Shown here: positions 51,243 through 59,191 of the stretch, one piece after another | Position numbering within the stretch: position 1 is the stretch's first letter | How the letters are laid out: every line of letters begins with the position of its first letter | Assembly (NCBI GenBank): GCA_048268845.1 | Contig: JBLWUQ010000002.1 | Span: 348,965-412,964 of the forward strand | Reading direction: 5' to 3' | Source of the DNA: Muriiphilus sp048268845 | GTDB lineage: Bacteria > Pseudomonadota > Alphaproteobacteria > Rhodobacterales > Rhodobacteraceae | Length of the DNA stretch: 64,000 nucleotides | Position numbers and translations under genes: made by a program | Notes under the pieces: generated by a model | What the model saw: the letters and a program-made list of their open reading frames with translations, nothing else | What the model was told of the DNA's origin: nothing | The model's database searches: none

Positions 51243-51284
51243 TTCTTTCTGGACGAAATACCTCGGGGTCCGGGGCATAGCCCA
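51243..51284. repeat. Second copy of the intergenic GC-rich repeat (reverse orientation)
   Basis: CTTCTTT.CTGGACGAAATACCTCGG.GTCCGGGGC is close to the reverse complement of the element at 16896-16968 but lacks its long GGGGGGC hairpin. It marks the edge between the core genes and the disturbed region. Confidence 0.55.
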
Positions 51285-51292
51285 ACCGTTGG

Positions 51293-51914
51293 TTGATGCT
51301 ATTATTTCAAGATCGGCGTGGTCTATCGAGCCATGGGTTGATCGCTGCCGCCATTTTGAGCAAGCCGATCTGTCCGGTCTGCGGCTACATCGACGTCTAT
51401 GATCTGAGCACTCGACGTCGTTACAAGTGCGCCGCTTGTCATCCGCTGCCCGGCAGGCGATTGCGAAGCAATCTGCCGAGAGGGGCCAGTTCAGCGTAAC
51501 CTCCGGCACCATCTTTGCCTCGCGCAAGTTGTCGTTTGTCGATCTGCTCGGGGCGATTTGCCTGGTTGTGAATGCCTCCAAGGGGTTGTCGGCGGTCCAG
51601 CTCTCCCGCGATCTCAACGTGCAGCACAAGACGGCGTTCGTGCTGGTGCACAAGCTCCGTGAAGTGATGGCTGCTGAGAGGCCTACAGCCTGGATGGGAT
51701 TCACACCAATCTTGCAGAAAGCTACTTCTCGCGGCTCAGGCGCATGATCGGTGGGCAGCATCTGAAGGTGGATGGCCGGCATCTCGGTGCCTATGCGACC
51801 CATGCCACCTGTCTGGAAAATAACGGTCGGCTGGCAAATCGGTTGATCGGTGGGGCGCTCGCCGCACCGGTCAGTCGGGATTGGAAGGGCTACTGGCAGC
51901 GACGCGCAGCGTGA
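51293..51914 (+). pseudogene. IS1595/ISXO2-type transposase remnant
   Basis: Three pieces of one transposase are recognisable. First a zinc ribbon, ICPVCGYIDVYDLS then YKCAACH (to about 51442). Then, after an insertion of about 41 bases and in another frame, QFSVTSGTIFASRKLSF and QHKTAFVLVHKLREVM (51487-51680). Last, after a deletion, the transposase tail DGIHTNLAESYFSRLRRM and APVSRDWKGYWQRRAA (51699-51914). The central catalytic DDE part is gone. At least one frame change and one internal deletion make it inactive. No clear terminal inverted repeat was found on the right. Confidence 0.85.
51451..51478. repeat. Palindromic insertion inside the transposase remnant
   Basis: CGGCAGGCGATTGCGAAGCA, continuing to CTGCCG at 51478, folds as CGGCA-GATTGC / GCAATC-TGCCG around GAA. 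It lies exactly where CH should be followed by RQFSVTSGT, and about 41 extra bases are present. It looks like a small mobile palindrome that broke the reading frame. Confidence 0.6.
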
Positions 51915-52173
51915 CGGCATCGCCGGCTGCCCAGACGCACATGCCTTTTCGCTTCCCGACCATCCGTACCAGCTCGCGCCGCTTGGCGTGACGGAGTGCC
52001 TGAACGACCTTGAACACCACCGAGTTCCGAAGCGCCGTTTCCGAAATGTCGAGACCTCGCTCGGCCATGACCCTTTCGGCGAATTCCCGTGTGGTCATCT
52101 CGCCGTCCACGTCGAGGTGCCGCGCACAAATATCGGCGACCTCACCTTTCTTGAAAGACCCGTGGCTGACCAT
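51871..52173 (-). CDS. Hypothetical protein, possibly winged-helix, with 3' end in IS remnant
   Basis: A 100-residue protein with SFKKGEVADICARHLDVDGE, TTREFAERVMAERGLDISE and a helix NSVVFKVVQALRHAKRRELV. The pattern of helices and a final MVGKRKGMCVWAA strand looks like a small winged-helix domain, but I cannot name the family. Its last 14 or so codons (VTLRVAASSPSNPD) are antisense to the tail of the transposase remnant. The original 3' end was therefore probably replaced when the insertion sequence arrived. It may be a broken gene. Confidence 0.5.
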   Translation of the reverse strand: MVSHGSFKKGEVADICARHLDVDGEMTTREFAERVMAERGLDISETALRNSVVFKVVQALRHAKRRELVRMVGKRKGMCVWAAGDAVTLRVAASSPSNPD

Positions 52174-52295
52174 GTAACGGGCACGTTGGCGCTCCGGACT
52201 GGCACGACAATTTTCCGGCCGTTCTCGGAGCAGGTTCGGCCGACCTGATCTGCGACCGGCACAGCTGGCGCTTCCCTGTCCAAGAAAGTATTTTT

Positions 52296-52575
52296 ATGAC
52301 TTTCTCGACCACGGCGCGGCCCCTGCGGTCTGGCGATCTCGCTCTGTTCCGGCTTCCCTATGCCGAAGGAACCAACCGATATCCACGCCCCTGCCTCGTG
52401 CTCAAGGCAACGACTGCCGAGCTGTTGCTCGCCTAGGCACCACCTCTCTCGGCCGCGCGAATCAGGGTCTGGAGATCCGCCTCAAGCGCGACTTCGCCGC
52501 CTGCGGCCCCGACCGCCCGACGCGGTTTGTGGCGGCACAGCGGGTGCGGGTCGGAGGCGAGGCGCGCTGCGCGAT
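52296..52575 (+). pseudogene. Frameshifted PemK/MazF-like gene
   Basis: From ATG 52296 the sequence reads RSGDLALFRLPYAEG and RPCLVLKATTAELLLA and then hits TAG at 52434. Adding one base at that point (TATGGC instead of TAGGC) restores the frame GTTSLGRANQGLEIRLKRDF and PDRPTRFVAAQRVRVG. This matches the intact gene at 52840 in order: GDIVLFRFP, RPCLVLDVE and LDRPTRF. It is therefore a diverged neighbour copy inactivated by a one-base deletion. Confidence 0.75.
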
Positions 52576-52839
52576 CTTCTGCCGCAGATTTCTGCAAGAC
52601 GGATTTCACCCGGCAGTTGCATTCCGGAGTTCCCTCGAGCTTAGGCAGCAAGGAAAAGGCTGGCCATTATGTGACCGGCCAAACCGTATTCTTCAACACA
52701 TTCGGGTAACGGGCTGGGGCCAAGGGGCCGTTTCGGCCCGGTGCGTCTTGGGGCGGACGCACCGGACGAAACGCCCCCCGAAGGAAAGCGGGGAAGCGGG
52801 CAGGACGGTGCGCCGAAACCTCAGCAAAGGAGAGCGACA

Positions 52840-53418
52840 ATGCTCGACGCCCCCCGACTTCTTTTCTCCCCCCGTTCCGCCGGCTGGCAAAACGATCTGT
52901 CATACGGCGACATCGTATTGTTCCGGTTTCCCGGCGCAGGACAGTCTGCGGCAGCACGCCCGGCGGTTCGGCCGTGCCTCGTGCTCGACGTCGAGACGCT
53001 CGGAACCCGGCGCTGCGCCGTGCTCGTGCCGGCGTTTCCGGCGCGCCATCGGGGATCATCGGGACGCGCCGTGGTTCTCGGGGCCCGGGCCGAATACCGC
53101 GCGGCGGGACTGGATCGCCCGACGCGATTTCCGATCCGGTCGCGGCTGATCGTGCCGCTCGAACATGACGGGTTCGCCGTGTCGGACACGATCGGCACAC
53201 CGCTCGTCGGCCGGCTCGGCGGCGATGCGTTCGAGCGCATGAATGCCGAACGTGGCCGCATTCATGCGCTGCGCGACATCCTCGCCGAGCACACCCGGGC
53301 GCATCGTCCGCAGCAGCGCGGACCCCGGCGCGGCCACGATTTCACGGTCGAGCGACGAGGCCGGCGCCGGCCGATCCCGATGCTGCGGAATCCCGCGGCG
53401 CCCAGCACCAACACCTGA
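52840..53418 (+). CDS. PemK/MazF-like protein
   Basis: 192 residues from ATG 52840, behind an AAAGGAGA site. Residues 18-130 look like the PemK/MazF barrel: YGDIVLFRFPGAGQ, RPCLVLDVETLGTRRCAVLV, LDRPTRFPIRSRLIV and SDTIGTPLVGRL. The tail of about 50 residues is rich in Arg and Pro and may be disordered. MazF proteins are RNA-cutting toxins, but this one has no evident antitoxin beside it; the next gene product has a membrane helix. Key catalytic residues could not be aligned with confidence. A frameshifted relative lies upstream. Confidence 0.65.
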   Translation: MLDAPRLLFSPRSAGWQNDLSYGDIVLFRFPGAGQSAAARPAVRPCLVLDVETLGTRRCAVLVPAFPARHRGSSGRAVVLGARAEYRAAGLDRPTRFPIRSRLIVPLEHDGFAVSDTIGTPLVGRLGGDAFERMNAERGRIHALRDILAEHTRAHRPQQRGPRRGHDFTVERRGRRRPIPMLRNPAAPSTNT

Positions 53419-53520
53419 AAACCCTCCGGGGCAACGCACACGCACGGCGCAATGCAATTCCCGGCACCTCCCCTCGGGGTGCCGGCTCCCTCCCTCACTT
53501 CCCTCAGGAAAGCTCTCGAC

Positions 53521-54009
53521 ATGACACGATCCCCGACAATTCGCGGCCCGCAAATCCCCGCGGTCTTGCTCTTTCGTCGCGTCGCCCCGACCTGCGCGCA
53601 GGAACTCTCGCACCAGTTTTTCCGCGCTGGTCTCGCCAATTCCAACGATCTGATCGACGCCCTGCTCACCGGCCTTCGCAGCTTCGCACGCGAGCAAGGG
53701 GTCTGCCTTGCGGAGGATTTCCCGGCGGTCTGGCCGGAGGCGCTGCGGTTGCTGAAGACGGCGCGCAGCGAGAATGACTGGGACCGGTTTCTGGCTCAGA
53801 CCGCCACCGCACCGCAAGCAACGCCGCGGCATATCGCGCGCGGCGCATCGCAGACGATCCGGGTGCTCGAAGCCTTGCGCGATGCCGCAGGGATGACCCC
53901 GCGCATGGCGGTGGCACTCGGAATATTTATCGTCACCGCTGCCGTCGTTGCGCATTCGGGGCCGTCTGACGCCGATCTCAGCCTCGAGGAGCTCGCCTTG
54001 TATCTCTGA
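53521..54009 (+). CDS. Hypothetical protein with C-terminal membrane helix
   Basis: 162 residues from ATG 53521, with AGGAAAG upstream. The N-terminal 120 residues are mostly helical (LSHQFFRAGLANSNDLIDAL and WPEALRLLKTARSENDW). A hydrophobic helix (MAVALGIFIVTAAVVA) near residues 128-145 leaves a short acidic tail (DADLSLEELALYL). It could be tail-anchored in the inner membrane. I recognise no family. It lies 102 bases after the MazF-like gene and may belong with it, though the pairing is only by position. Confidence 0.6.
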   Translation: MTRSPTIRGPQIPAVLLFRRVAPTCAQELSHQFFRAGLANSNDLIDALLTGLRSFAREQGVCLAEDFPAVWPEALRLLKTARSENDWDRFLAQTATAPQATPRHIARGASQTIRVLEALRDAAGMTPRMAVALGIFIVTAAVVAHSGPSDADLSLEELALYL

Positions 54010-54475
54010 CCGGGTCTGCCGCCCGGCGGTATCACCGCCGGGCAAAAAAAACACAAAAGACCTCTGTTTCAGCATCTTGGTAATAAAATGATGGCGGCGG
54101 TTTCCGTTCAGAAGCGGATCGACCGATATGTTCCCGGCGACGGCAGTGCATCGGTGTTTCGAAGCCGGGCCCGGTCATCCGGTATTCCGCGAAAGGAGGG
54201 GAATGAATGCCGGACCCTATCGCAAGTGAACGAGGCAGCGCGCTGCCGGGGGCCGATCACCCCCCTCACGGCTGACGGACCACGATGCTTCCCGCTTGTA
54301 GGAGGTCGGGCTTGGCCGACTTCCGTTCGCCGCCGCGTCCACCGGCGGGGCAAGTTCATGTGGGCGCGGTGGCGCTCACATCCACCATTTGCCGGTCTTC
54401 GTCTCCCCGTTTTGAATTCCCGTTCATTTTCCCTTGGTCCTTCTTGCCCCGACGCGGAAAAGAGGATGCCGACGA
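54010..54475. other. Long leader region before the excisionase-like gene
   Basis: 466 bases with no clear gene. A perfect ten-base-pair stem (54021-54030 with 54034-54043), followed by eight A residues, lies right after the preceding stop; the A-run makes it unlike a terminator for that gene. A strong ribosome site AAAGGAGG at 54192-54199 precedes a 22-codon frame. Two further foldbacks are seen, GGCAGCGCGCTGCC near 54233 and GGGGG/CCCCC just after. A second AGGAGG at 54300 precedes a TTG frame that ends in the start of the next gene. Confidence 0.5.
54207..54275 (+). CDS. Possible 22-codon leader peptide
   Basis: ATG 54207 is seven bases after AAAGGAGG, one of the best ribosome sites in the window. 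The frame encodes MPDPIASERGSALPGADHPP plus two residues and stops. It overlaps two GC-rich foldbacks, as in leader peptides that regulate a downstream gene. There is no sequence similarity to support it; only the site and the position do. Confidence 0.3.
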   Translation: MPDPIASERGSALPGADHPPHG

Positions 54476-54916
54476 ATGAACGAGACCCCCGGACACGAGA
54501 CAGGGACGGCTGCGGCCTTGCCCGCACTGATCGATCGCGCGCGTCTGATCCGGCGCTGGCAGCACGGCAGCGACGCCTTCTTCTGGCGTCACGAACAGAG
54601 CGGCGCGCTGCGGGCTGTCAGCGACGGGACGAAGGTGCGCTACCGATTGAGCGACGTCTTCGCGTTCGAGGGCGGCCAACCGCCTGACGATCAGATCGAA
54701 GAGTACAAGTCCGAACTGCTGACCGAAACCCAGGCCGCCCGGTTCTGCTCGGTCAAACCGTCCTACATCCTGTCGGCCGCGCGATCCGGTGATCTTCCCG
54801 TGCGCCGGATCGGGCGCGCATTCCGCTTTGTCCCGGCCGAGCTCCAAGCCTGGCAGAAACGCCGGTTTGTGAACCGCAAATCCCTGAAAAAGCGCAGAAA
54901 AACTGCCGATGAATGA
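54476..54916 (+). CDS. Excisionase-like protein with two helix-turn-helix units
   Basis: 146 residues from ATG 54476. Residues 16-64 (RARLIRRWQHGSDAFFWRHE, then KVRYRLSDVFAFEGG) and residues 77-128 (LLTETQAARFCSVKPSYI, then VRRIGRAFRFVPAELQAW) each look like the MerR/excisionase-type winged HTH that ends in a short strand pair. A basic tail (KKRRKTADE) follows. Such proteins bind element ends and set the direction of recombination. It is followed after 105 bases by the first of two tyrosine recombinases, so the three genes form one module. Confidence 0.72.
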   Translation: MNETPGHETGTAAALPALIDRARLIRRWQHGSDAFFWRHEQSGALRAVSDGTKVRYRLSDVFAFEGGQPPDDQIEEYKSELLTETQAARFCSVKPSYILSAARSGDLPVRRIGRAFRFVPAELQAWQKRRFVNRKSLKKRRKTADE

Positions 54917-55021
54917 AACGGGGGGCGAGATTTACGGGCCAAACTTCGCCCCCTGTTCCGTTCATCTGGGGCGAATGAACGGCCCGGCGGTCGAATGAAC
55001 ATCATCAGAAGGTAATGAAAT

Positions 55022-56893
55022 ATGAGCAACGAACAATCGATCGGTCTGAGGACCCTGAAGGATGTGCAGCTTGTGTTGCCGGCGATCTATTCCGAGGCCT
55101 CCGCGCGGACTCTCGATGCCGCACTGCGAAAGGCCGAGCGGCTGACCGGTCGGAAACTGTCGCAAATGCCGGCCGACGAGAACGCCTGGTATCTGCTGTC
55201 CCGAAGCCTGGTCTGGGCCGGCGAGTTCCGCGGGGCCACGCCCGGACATCAGCAGGCTGCCTTCGAGACCTGGGTGAAGAAGGTCGCGGCCATGATCCGG
55301 CGCGCGCAAGAGCAGGTCGCGCAACCGGTCGTTCCTGCAGATGAGCGCCAGGCCTGGGACCGGGTCGTTGCTTATGCAGCCCGGGTCGAGAACATGCGGG
55401 ATGAACATGGCGAGGTGATCCTGCCGAACATGTTCTCGGTTTCGATGGCAAACCTGCGGGCGCAGTGCGGGTCGGTCCACCCCTCCCGGTTGACAACCGA
55501 AGCCGCCGCCGGGCTGCTGGCGGCCTGCCGCGCCGACAAGGTGGCATCCTTCCGCAATGCGATTTCCGCGCTCAACCAGCTCATCCGGGGACAGAACCGT
55601 CACGCCGCGATCGCCCATCTGCTGCCCATGGTGCCGATCGGACCCTTGCCGCTTCTGCGCGATGCCGCGCTCGACTGGGCCCGCTTCTGCGATGGCTTCA
55701 TCGCCTCGCGCGACCGCGCGATCGCTACGGCGATTCACCCGGACCGGGAGCAGCGCCGCGACCGGTTCCAGGGCCGCCTGGGCGCGAGCCGGCTCGGAAC
55801 GGCCGGCAACCGAAAAGGGCGGAAACGGAAAGTCCGCAATGCCGAGGCCGCGCGCAAGGCGTATCTCAACGCGCTGAGCTGGCTGATCCGGCATGCCTTC
55901 CCGGACCGGGAAGAGGCCTATAGGCTCGAGCGGCTCGAAGATGTATTCCAGCCGGAGATCATCACCCGCGCCGTCGATGGCTATGTCGCCCGCGCGACGG
56001 CCTCGGAAACGCTGCTCGATCCGAACGCCACGGCCTCGGCCTCCACGATCCTGTCGCGCCTGCAGGCTCTGGCGGACTGCAATGACTGGAGCGAAGAGGC
56101 GCGTTTCGAACTCGAGGATGCGCGGTTCGACCGGGTCGACAGTTACCAGACCCGCGAGATGTCGAAACAGCGCGAGCAGTTCGTCAAGCTCGTGCAGCGC
56201 GATCCCTCGGTCGCCCGCGCCATCGTTTCCGGCCCCCGGCGGCTGGCGGCGGAAGCGCAGATGGTTTTCGATGATTGGGACGGCTTCAAGACGCGCGAGC
56301 GCGAGCAAGCCCTGCATCTGTCCATCGGTGCTTGCCTGCTGGCATTGCAACTGGCCCGCGCGGTGCGCAGCAAGAACCTCAACCTGTTGCTCATTGCTGG
56401 TCCCGATGCCGAGTTGGTCCGCCCGCTTCGCAACGCCCGGCCGTGGCTCGATATCCACCGCTCGCGCGTGAAAAACCGTCGGCCGATCGAAGGGGAAATC
56501 CCCGAGCGTCAATGGAGCGTCATCGTCGCGTGGCTCGATCAGGGCCTGCCGAAATGGTGCGAGAAACACGGCATCGACAATGAGACCAACGACTTGTTGC
56601 TTCCCGGACCCGCCGGCGTGCTGTCACGCCAGATGTTCAACCGGATCTGGAACCGCTGCGTCGGACGTCTCGGAGTGCCGGGCCTGCAGCCGCATCTCAT
56701 GCGCCACGTGGCGGCAACGATCTGGCTTGCCGCGAACCCGGGTGACTACGCGACGGTCGCGGCATTTCTTTGCGACAAGATCTCCACGGTCGAGAAATTC
56801 TACGCGCGCGGGGAAGGCGCGGCCGCGGCAAAGCTTTTTGCCGAGGCGCTGGAGGCGCTCGATCCAACGCTCGAGTCTTTTCTGAGAAGGTGA
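55022..56893 (+). CDS. Large tyrosine recombinase (first of two)
   Basis: 623 residues from ATG 55022, with AGAAGGT ahead. The first 380 residues are helical DNA-binding regions of no clear type. The catalytic domain has an arginine in ALQLARAVRSKNLNLLL, a beta-strand lysine in SRVKNRRPIEGE, the HxxR pair in PHLMRHVAATIW (about residues 558-561) and the tyrosine in STVEKFYARG (about 594). The usual LGH before the tyrosine reads FLCDK here, so that histidine is missing. The length is close to TnpB of Tn554. The next recombinase starts five bases after the stop. Confidence 0.85.
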   Translation: MSNEQSIGLRTLKDVQLVLPAIYSEASARTLDAALRKAERLTGRKLSQMPADENAWYLLSRSLVWAGEFRGATPGHQQAAFETWVKKVAAMIRRAQEQVAQPVVPADERQAWDRVVAYAARVENMRDEHGEVILPNMFSVSMANLRAQCGSVHPSRLTTEAAAGLLAACRADKVASFRNAISALNQLIRGQNRHAAIAHLLPMVPIGPLPLLRDAALDWARFCDGFIASRDRAIATAIHPDREQRRDRFQGRLGASRLGTAGNRKGRKRKVRNAEAARKAYLNALSWLIRHAFPDREEAYRLERLEDVFQPEIITRAVDGYVARATASETLLDPNATASASTILSRLQALADCNDWSEEARFELEDARFDRVDSYQTREMSKQREQFVKLVQRDPSVARAIVSGPRRLAAEAQMVFDDWDGFKTREREQALHLSIGACLLALQLARAVRSKNLNLLLIAGPDAELVRPLRNARPWLDIHRSRVKNRRPIEGEIPERQWSVIVAWLDQGLPKWCEKHGIDNETNDLLLPGPAGVLSRQMFNRIWNRCVGRLGVPGLQPHLMRHVAATIWLAANPGDYATVAAFLCDKISTVEKFYARGEGAAAAKLFAEALEALDPTLESFLRR

Positions 56894-56898
56894 CACCG

Positions 56899-58317
56899 AT
56901 GGAAAGCGATCCCGAACACAGATCGGGCGACCTCGCCAGGCGCATGCCCCACGTCCCCCCGGTCGTCGTCGCCCGGATGCAGACCCATCTGCGGCAAGGC
57001 GCGTTCCCGCAGCGCGGCATGCCCGCCGTTCTGGAGGATTTTTATGTCCGCCTTGAGGCGACAGGTCTCGCGCCCGAACAGGCGGGCCCGGAGATCTTCC
57101 GGGCCGTCGGCACCTCGCGGTCGCGTTTCCGGTGCCTCGTTGCGGCGCTCCGGAAATTTGCCCCCGAGGTGCCGCTGGCCGGGTCGATCCCGGTCCGGCA
57201 GGAGTGGGACCGATGGCTCAACGAAAGGTACAACAAGAAGGCTCCGGTGAAGCGCGTGGCGCGGCGCGTCGGGCTGCCGCCCGAGGCATGGCCACACGCG
57301 TGGCACACGGCGCTTCCCGGTCTCGATCGCAGCGTCCGCCCCTATGGTGAGCGCTTGCGCAAGCTGGCCCCAGGAACCCGGGCGACCGTGATCTCCGCGG
57401 TCGGGTTGCTTGCCCGGTCGCGCCAATGGGCCGCGGATCGCGGGGTCGAGCTGCCTTCGGCCCCGTCCGAGGAACTGTTCACAGGATTCCTGCACTATCT
57501 CGAAGAGGAACGCGATGTCAGCTTCGGCACCGCGCGAGATTATCTCGAGAGCGCCCGGATGTTTTTCCTGCGGGCGGGACTGTTCGACGAGGCAAGCTAC
57601 CAGGCCATCGGGGACCTGATCGGCGCGCTCGCCGCGGAAGCGGCGGACAACGATCCCGGGAAATGGGCGCGCCTCCGGGAGTTTCGGAAGGTCTTTTCGC
57701 TCGCCGATGTCCTGAAGGCCGCCCTGGCCTCCTCGGTGCTGGGGAAGACCCTTGCCGGCAACTCGGCCATGGCGTTCAGACTTCGGCAGAAGGCGATGAT
57801 CTATGCCTTGCTGGTCAATACCGGCGACCGCCAGGGCGATCTGCGCGCATACCGCATCGGCATCGAGCTGGTCCGCGATGATGACGGCACCTGGTACCAT
57901 GGCATTCGGCAGGGCAAGACAAGCCGCAAAAAGGATCTCGACGCGCTCTGGCCGGGCACCTCGGCGCTGATCGATCGCCATATCCTCGGGGATCGGCCGG
58001 AGTGGCAGCTACTCGGTCGGCTTGCCGAGATCGAGGGGATGAACCTGCTGACCCTGTCCGATCACGTCGTCAGCAAAGGCTACATCAATCGCCGCCTGGC
58101 GGCAGATTTTCACATCCATGGCCACCTGGTGCGGACACTGATCGCCGATCTGATCCGCCGCACCCAGCCCGACGCGCTCTGGGCGCTGCAAGCGATGCTC
58201 GGGCATACCGACCGGCATATGCAAAAGGTCTACAGGTCAGAATTCGACGAGAGCAAAGCCGTTCAGGATTTCGACGCGCTTCTCGGCCAGCTCAGTGAGC
58301 CTCCATCGCGGCGCTGA
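56899..58317 (+). CDS. Tyrosine recombinase (second of two)
   Basis: 472 residues from ATG 56899, which lies six bases after the previous stop and has AGAAGGTGA ahead. An N-terminal core-binding part includes SEELFTGFLHYLEEERDVSF. The catalytic part has NTGDRQGDLRAYRIG with the first arginine, a lysine in RQGKTSRKKDLDALW, the HxxR pair in IHGHLVRTLIADL, LGH in QAMLGHTDRHM, and the tyrosine in KVYRSEF near residue 445. All five catalytic positions look intact. Tandem recombinases with a small DNA-binding partner recall Tn554-type and RIT-type elements. The order here, small then large then medium, is different from Tn554. Confidence 0.87.
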   Translation: MESDPEHRSGDLARRMPHVPPVVVARMQTHLRQGAFPQRGMPAVLEDFYVRLEATGLAPEQAGPEIFRAVGTSRSRFRCLVAALRKFAPEVPLAGSIPVRQEWDRWLNERYNKKAPVKRVARRVGLPPEAWPHAWHTALPGLDRSVRPYGERLRKLAPGTRATVISAVGLLARSRQWAADRGVELPSAPSEELFTGFLHYLEEERDVSFGTARDYLESARMFFLRAGLFDEASYQAIGDLIGALAAEAADNDPGKWARLREFRKVFSLADVLKAALASSVLGKTLAGNSAMAFRLRQKAMIYALLVNTGDRQGDLRAYRIGIELVRDDDGTWYHGIRQGKTSRKKDLDALWPGTSALIDRHILGDRPEWQLLGRLAEIEGMNLLTLSDHVVSKGYINRRLAADFHIHGHLVRTLIADLIRRTQPDALWALQAMLGHTDRHMQKVYRSEFDESKAVQDFDALLGQLSEPPSRR

Positions 58318-58768
58318 CCTCTGCTCACTCGTGTGATCATCGGGTTCCCATACCGTTGCAGTTGAGCGCCGGGGCCGCTTGTCGCGGCACCGGTCCGCCC
58401 CAGGCTCGGAGATATCGAACCCTGGACAGGGATTCGACGGCTCGCGATGCCCGACAGCCATCTCCTGCCTGTCCGGCATTGATCCGGGCGATCGGGAAGG
58501 AGGCGCACCAGCGAGACCAGAGACGGGAACCTTCCTGGATCAAGCGCATATCGCCAATCCGGAAAACCTGCCGTCGATTTTTTTGGCACCGCGGCGAAGA
58601 GACCGACTTTCTCCAGACGAGATCGCCAGGTGCCTGCTTTGCCGGCAGGACGGCCGGTCCAAGCGAACGGGCCTCTCGTCCCAACAGAGTTCTTTGGGCG
58701 CGGTTCGAAGAGACCAACTTCCACTCCGGGACCAATGTCCCGTCACACAGCAAAGGCAAGGAAACCAA
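58318..58768. other. Non-coding stretch after the recombinases, with imperfect direct repeat
   Basis: 451 bases without a convincing gene. A 15-base sequence occurs twice, 111 bases apart: CGAAGAGACCGACTT (58595-58609) and CGAAGAGACCAACTT (58706-58720). Each is preceded by a T-rich TTTGG or TTTGGG. It could hold an element end, a recombination site or the leader of the next gene. Confidence 0.4.
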
Positions 58769-59191
58769 ATGCTCAAGACCCTCGCAAGCCCCGAAAACAC
58801 GTACGTGACGCCGCTCCTCGAGATCGTCATGACCGCCCTCGCGGCCACGGGGCGCATTCCCGACAAAGCCCCGCGAACGGCTCTCCCGGCCGGCTTCGAC
58901 CGCAATGACCTCCGTGCCTTCACCATCGAGCAGGTGGAAGGTGGCTACATCGCGAACATCGAATTCGACGTGGCGCCGGGCGAGGCAAACACGATCAGAA
59001 CCCCGGACGCGCATCCGCTTCCTACGCATCGGGACGCGTTCCTCGTCGGTGCCGGTATCGTGTGCGAAATCGTATCGGGGTCGCCGGACTTGCCGTTCCT
59101 CGTATTCGATGACGAGATCATGGTCGTCACCATCACGTCCCGGGGCACGCCTTTCCTGATGCGGCGCCGATTCCCGACACAAGGCACATAA
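58769..59191 (+). CDS. Hypothetical protein (accessory)
   Basis: 140 residues from ATG 58769, after GGCAAGGAAACCAA. The protein starts with a helix (LLEIVMTALAATGRIPDK) and continues with alternating strands and turns: RAFTIEQVEGGYIANIEFDV, FLVGAGIVCEIVSGS, LPFLVFDDEIMVVTIT and FLMRRRF. No signal peptide or membrane helix is seen. I recognise no family. The long untranslated regions on both sides make it a single-gene unit of the mobile region. Confidence 0.55.
   Translation: MLKTLASPENTYVTPLLEIVMTALAATGRIPDKAPRTALPAGFDRNDLRAFTIEQVEGGYIANIEFDVAPGEANTIRTPDAHPLPTHRDAFLVGAGIVCEIVSGSPDLPFLVFDDEIMVVTITSRGTPFLMRRRFPTQGT

Noticed and set aside
54021..54050. Rho-independent terminator after the gene ending at 54009
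   Set aside because: The ten-base-pair stem is followed by a run of A, not T, on the plus strand; on the minus strand no T-run follows the stem.
54312..54479. A 55-codon TTG frame coupled to the excisionase-like gene
   Set aside because: The ribosome site is good, but the Pro/Ser/Arg-rich composition is not protein-like; kept only as part of a finding.
58263..58724. Minus-strand frame with two similar peptides (VGLFEPRPKNS, VGLFAAVPKKS)
   Set aside because: The likeness reflects the DNA direct repeat at 58595 and 58706; no ribosome site or family match supports a protein.
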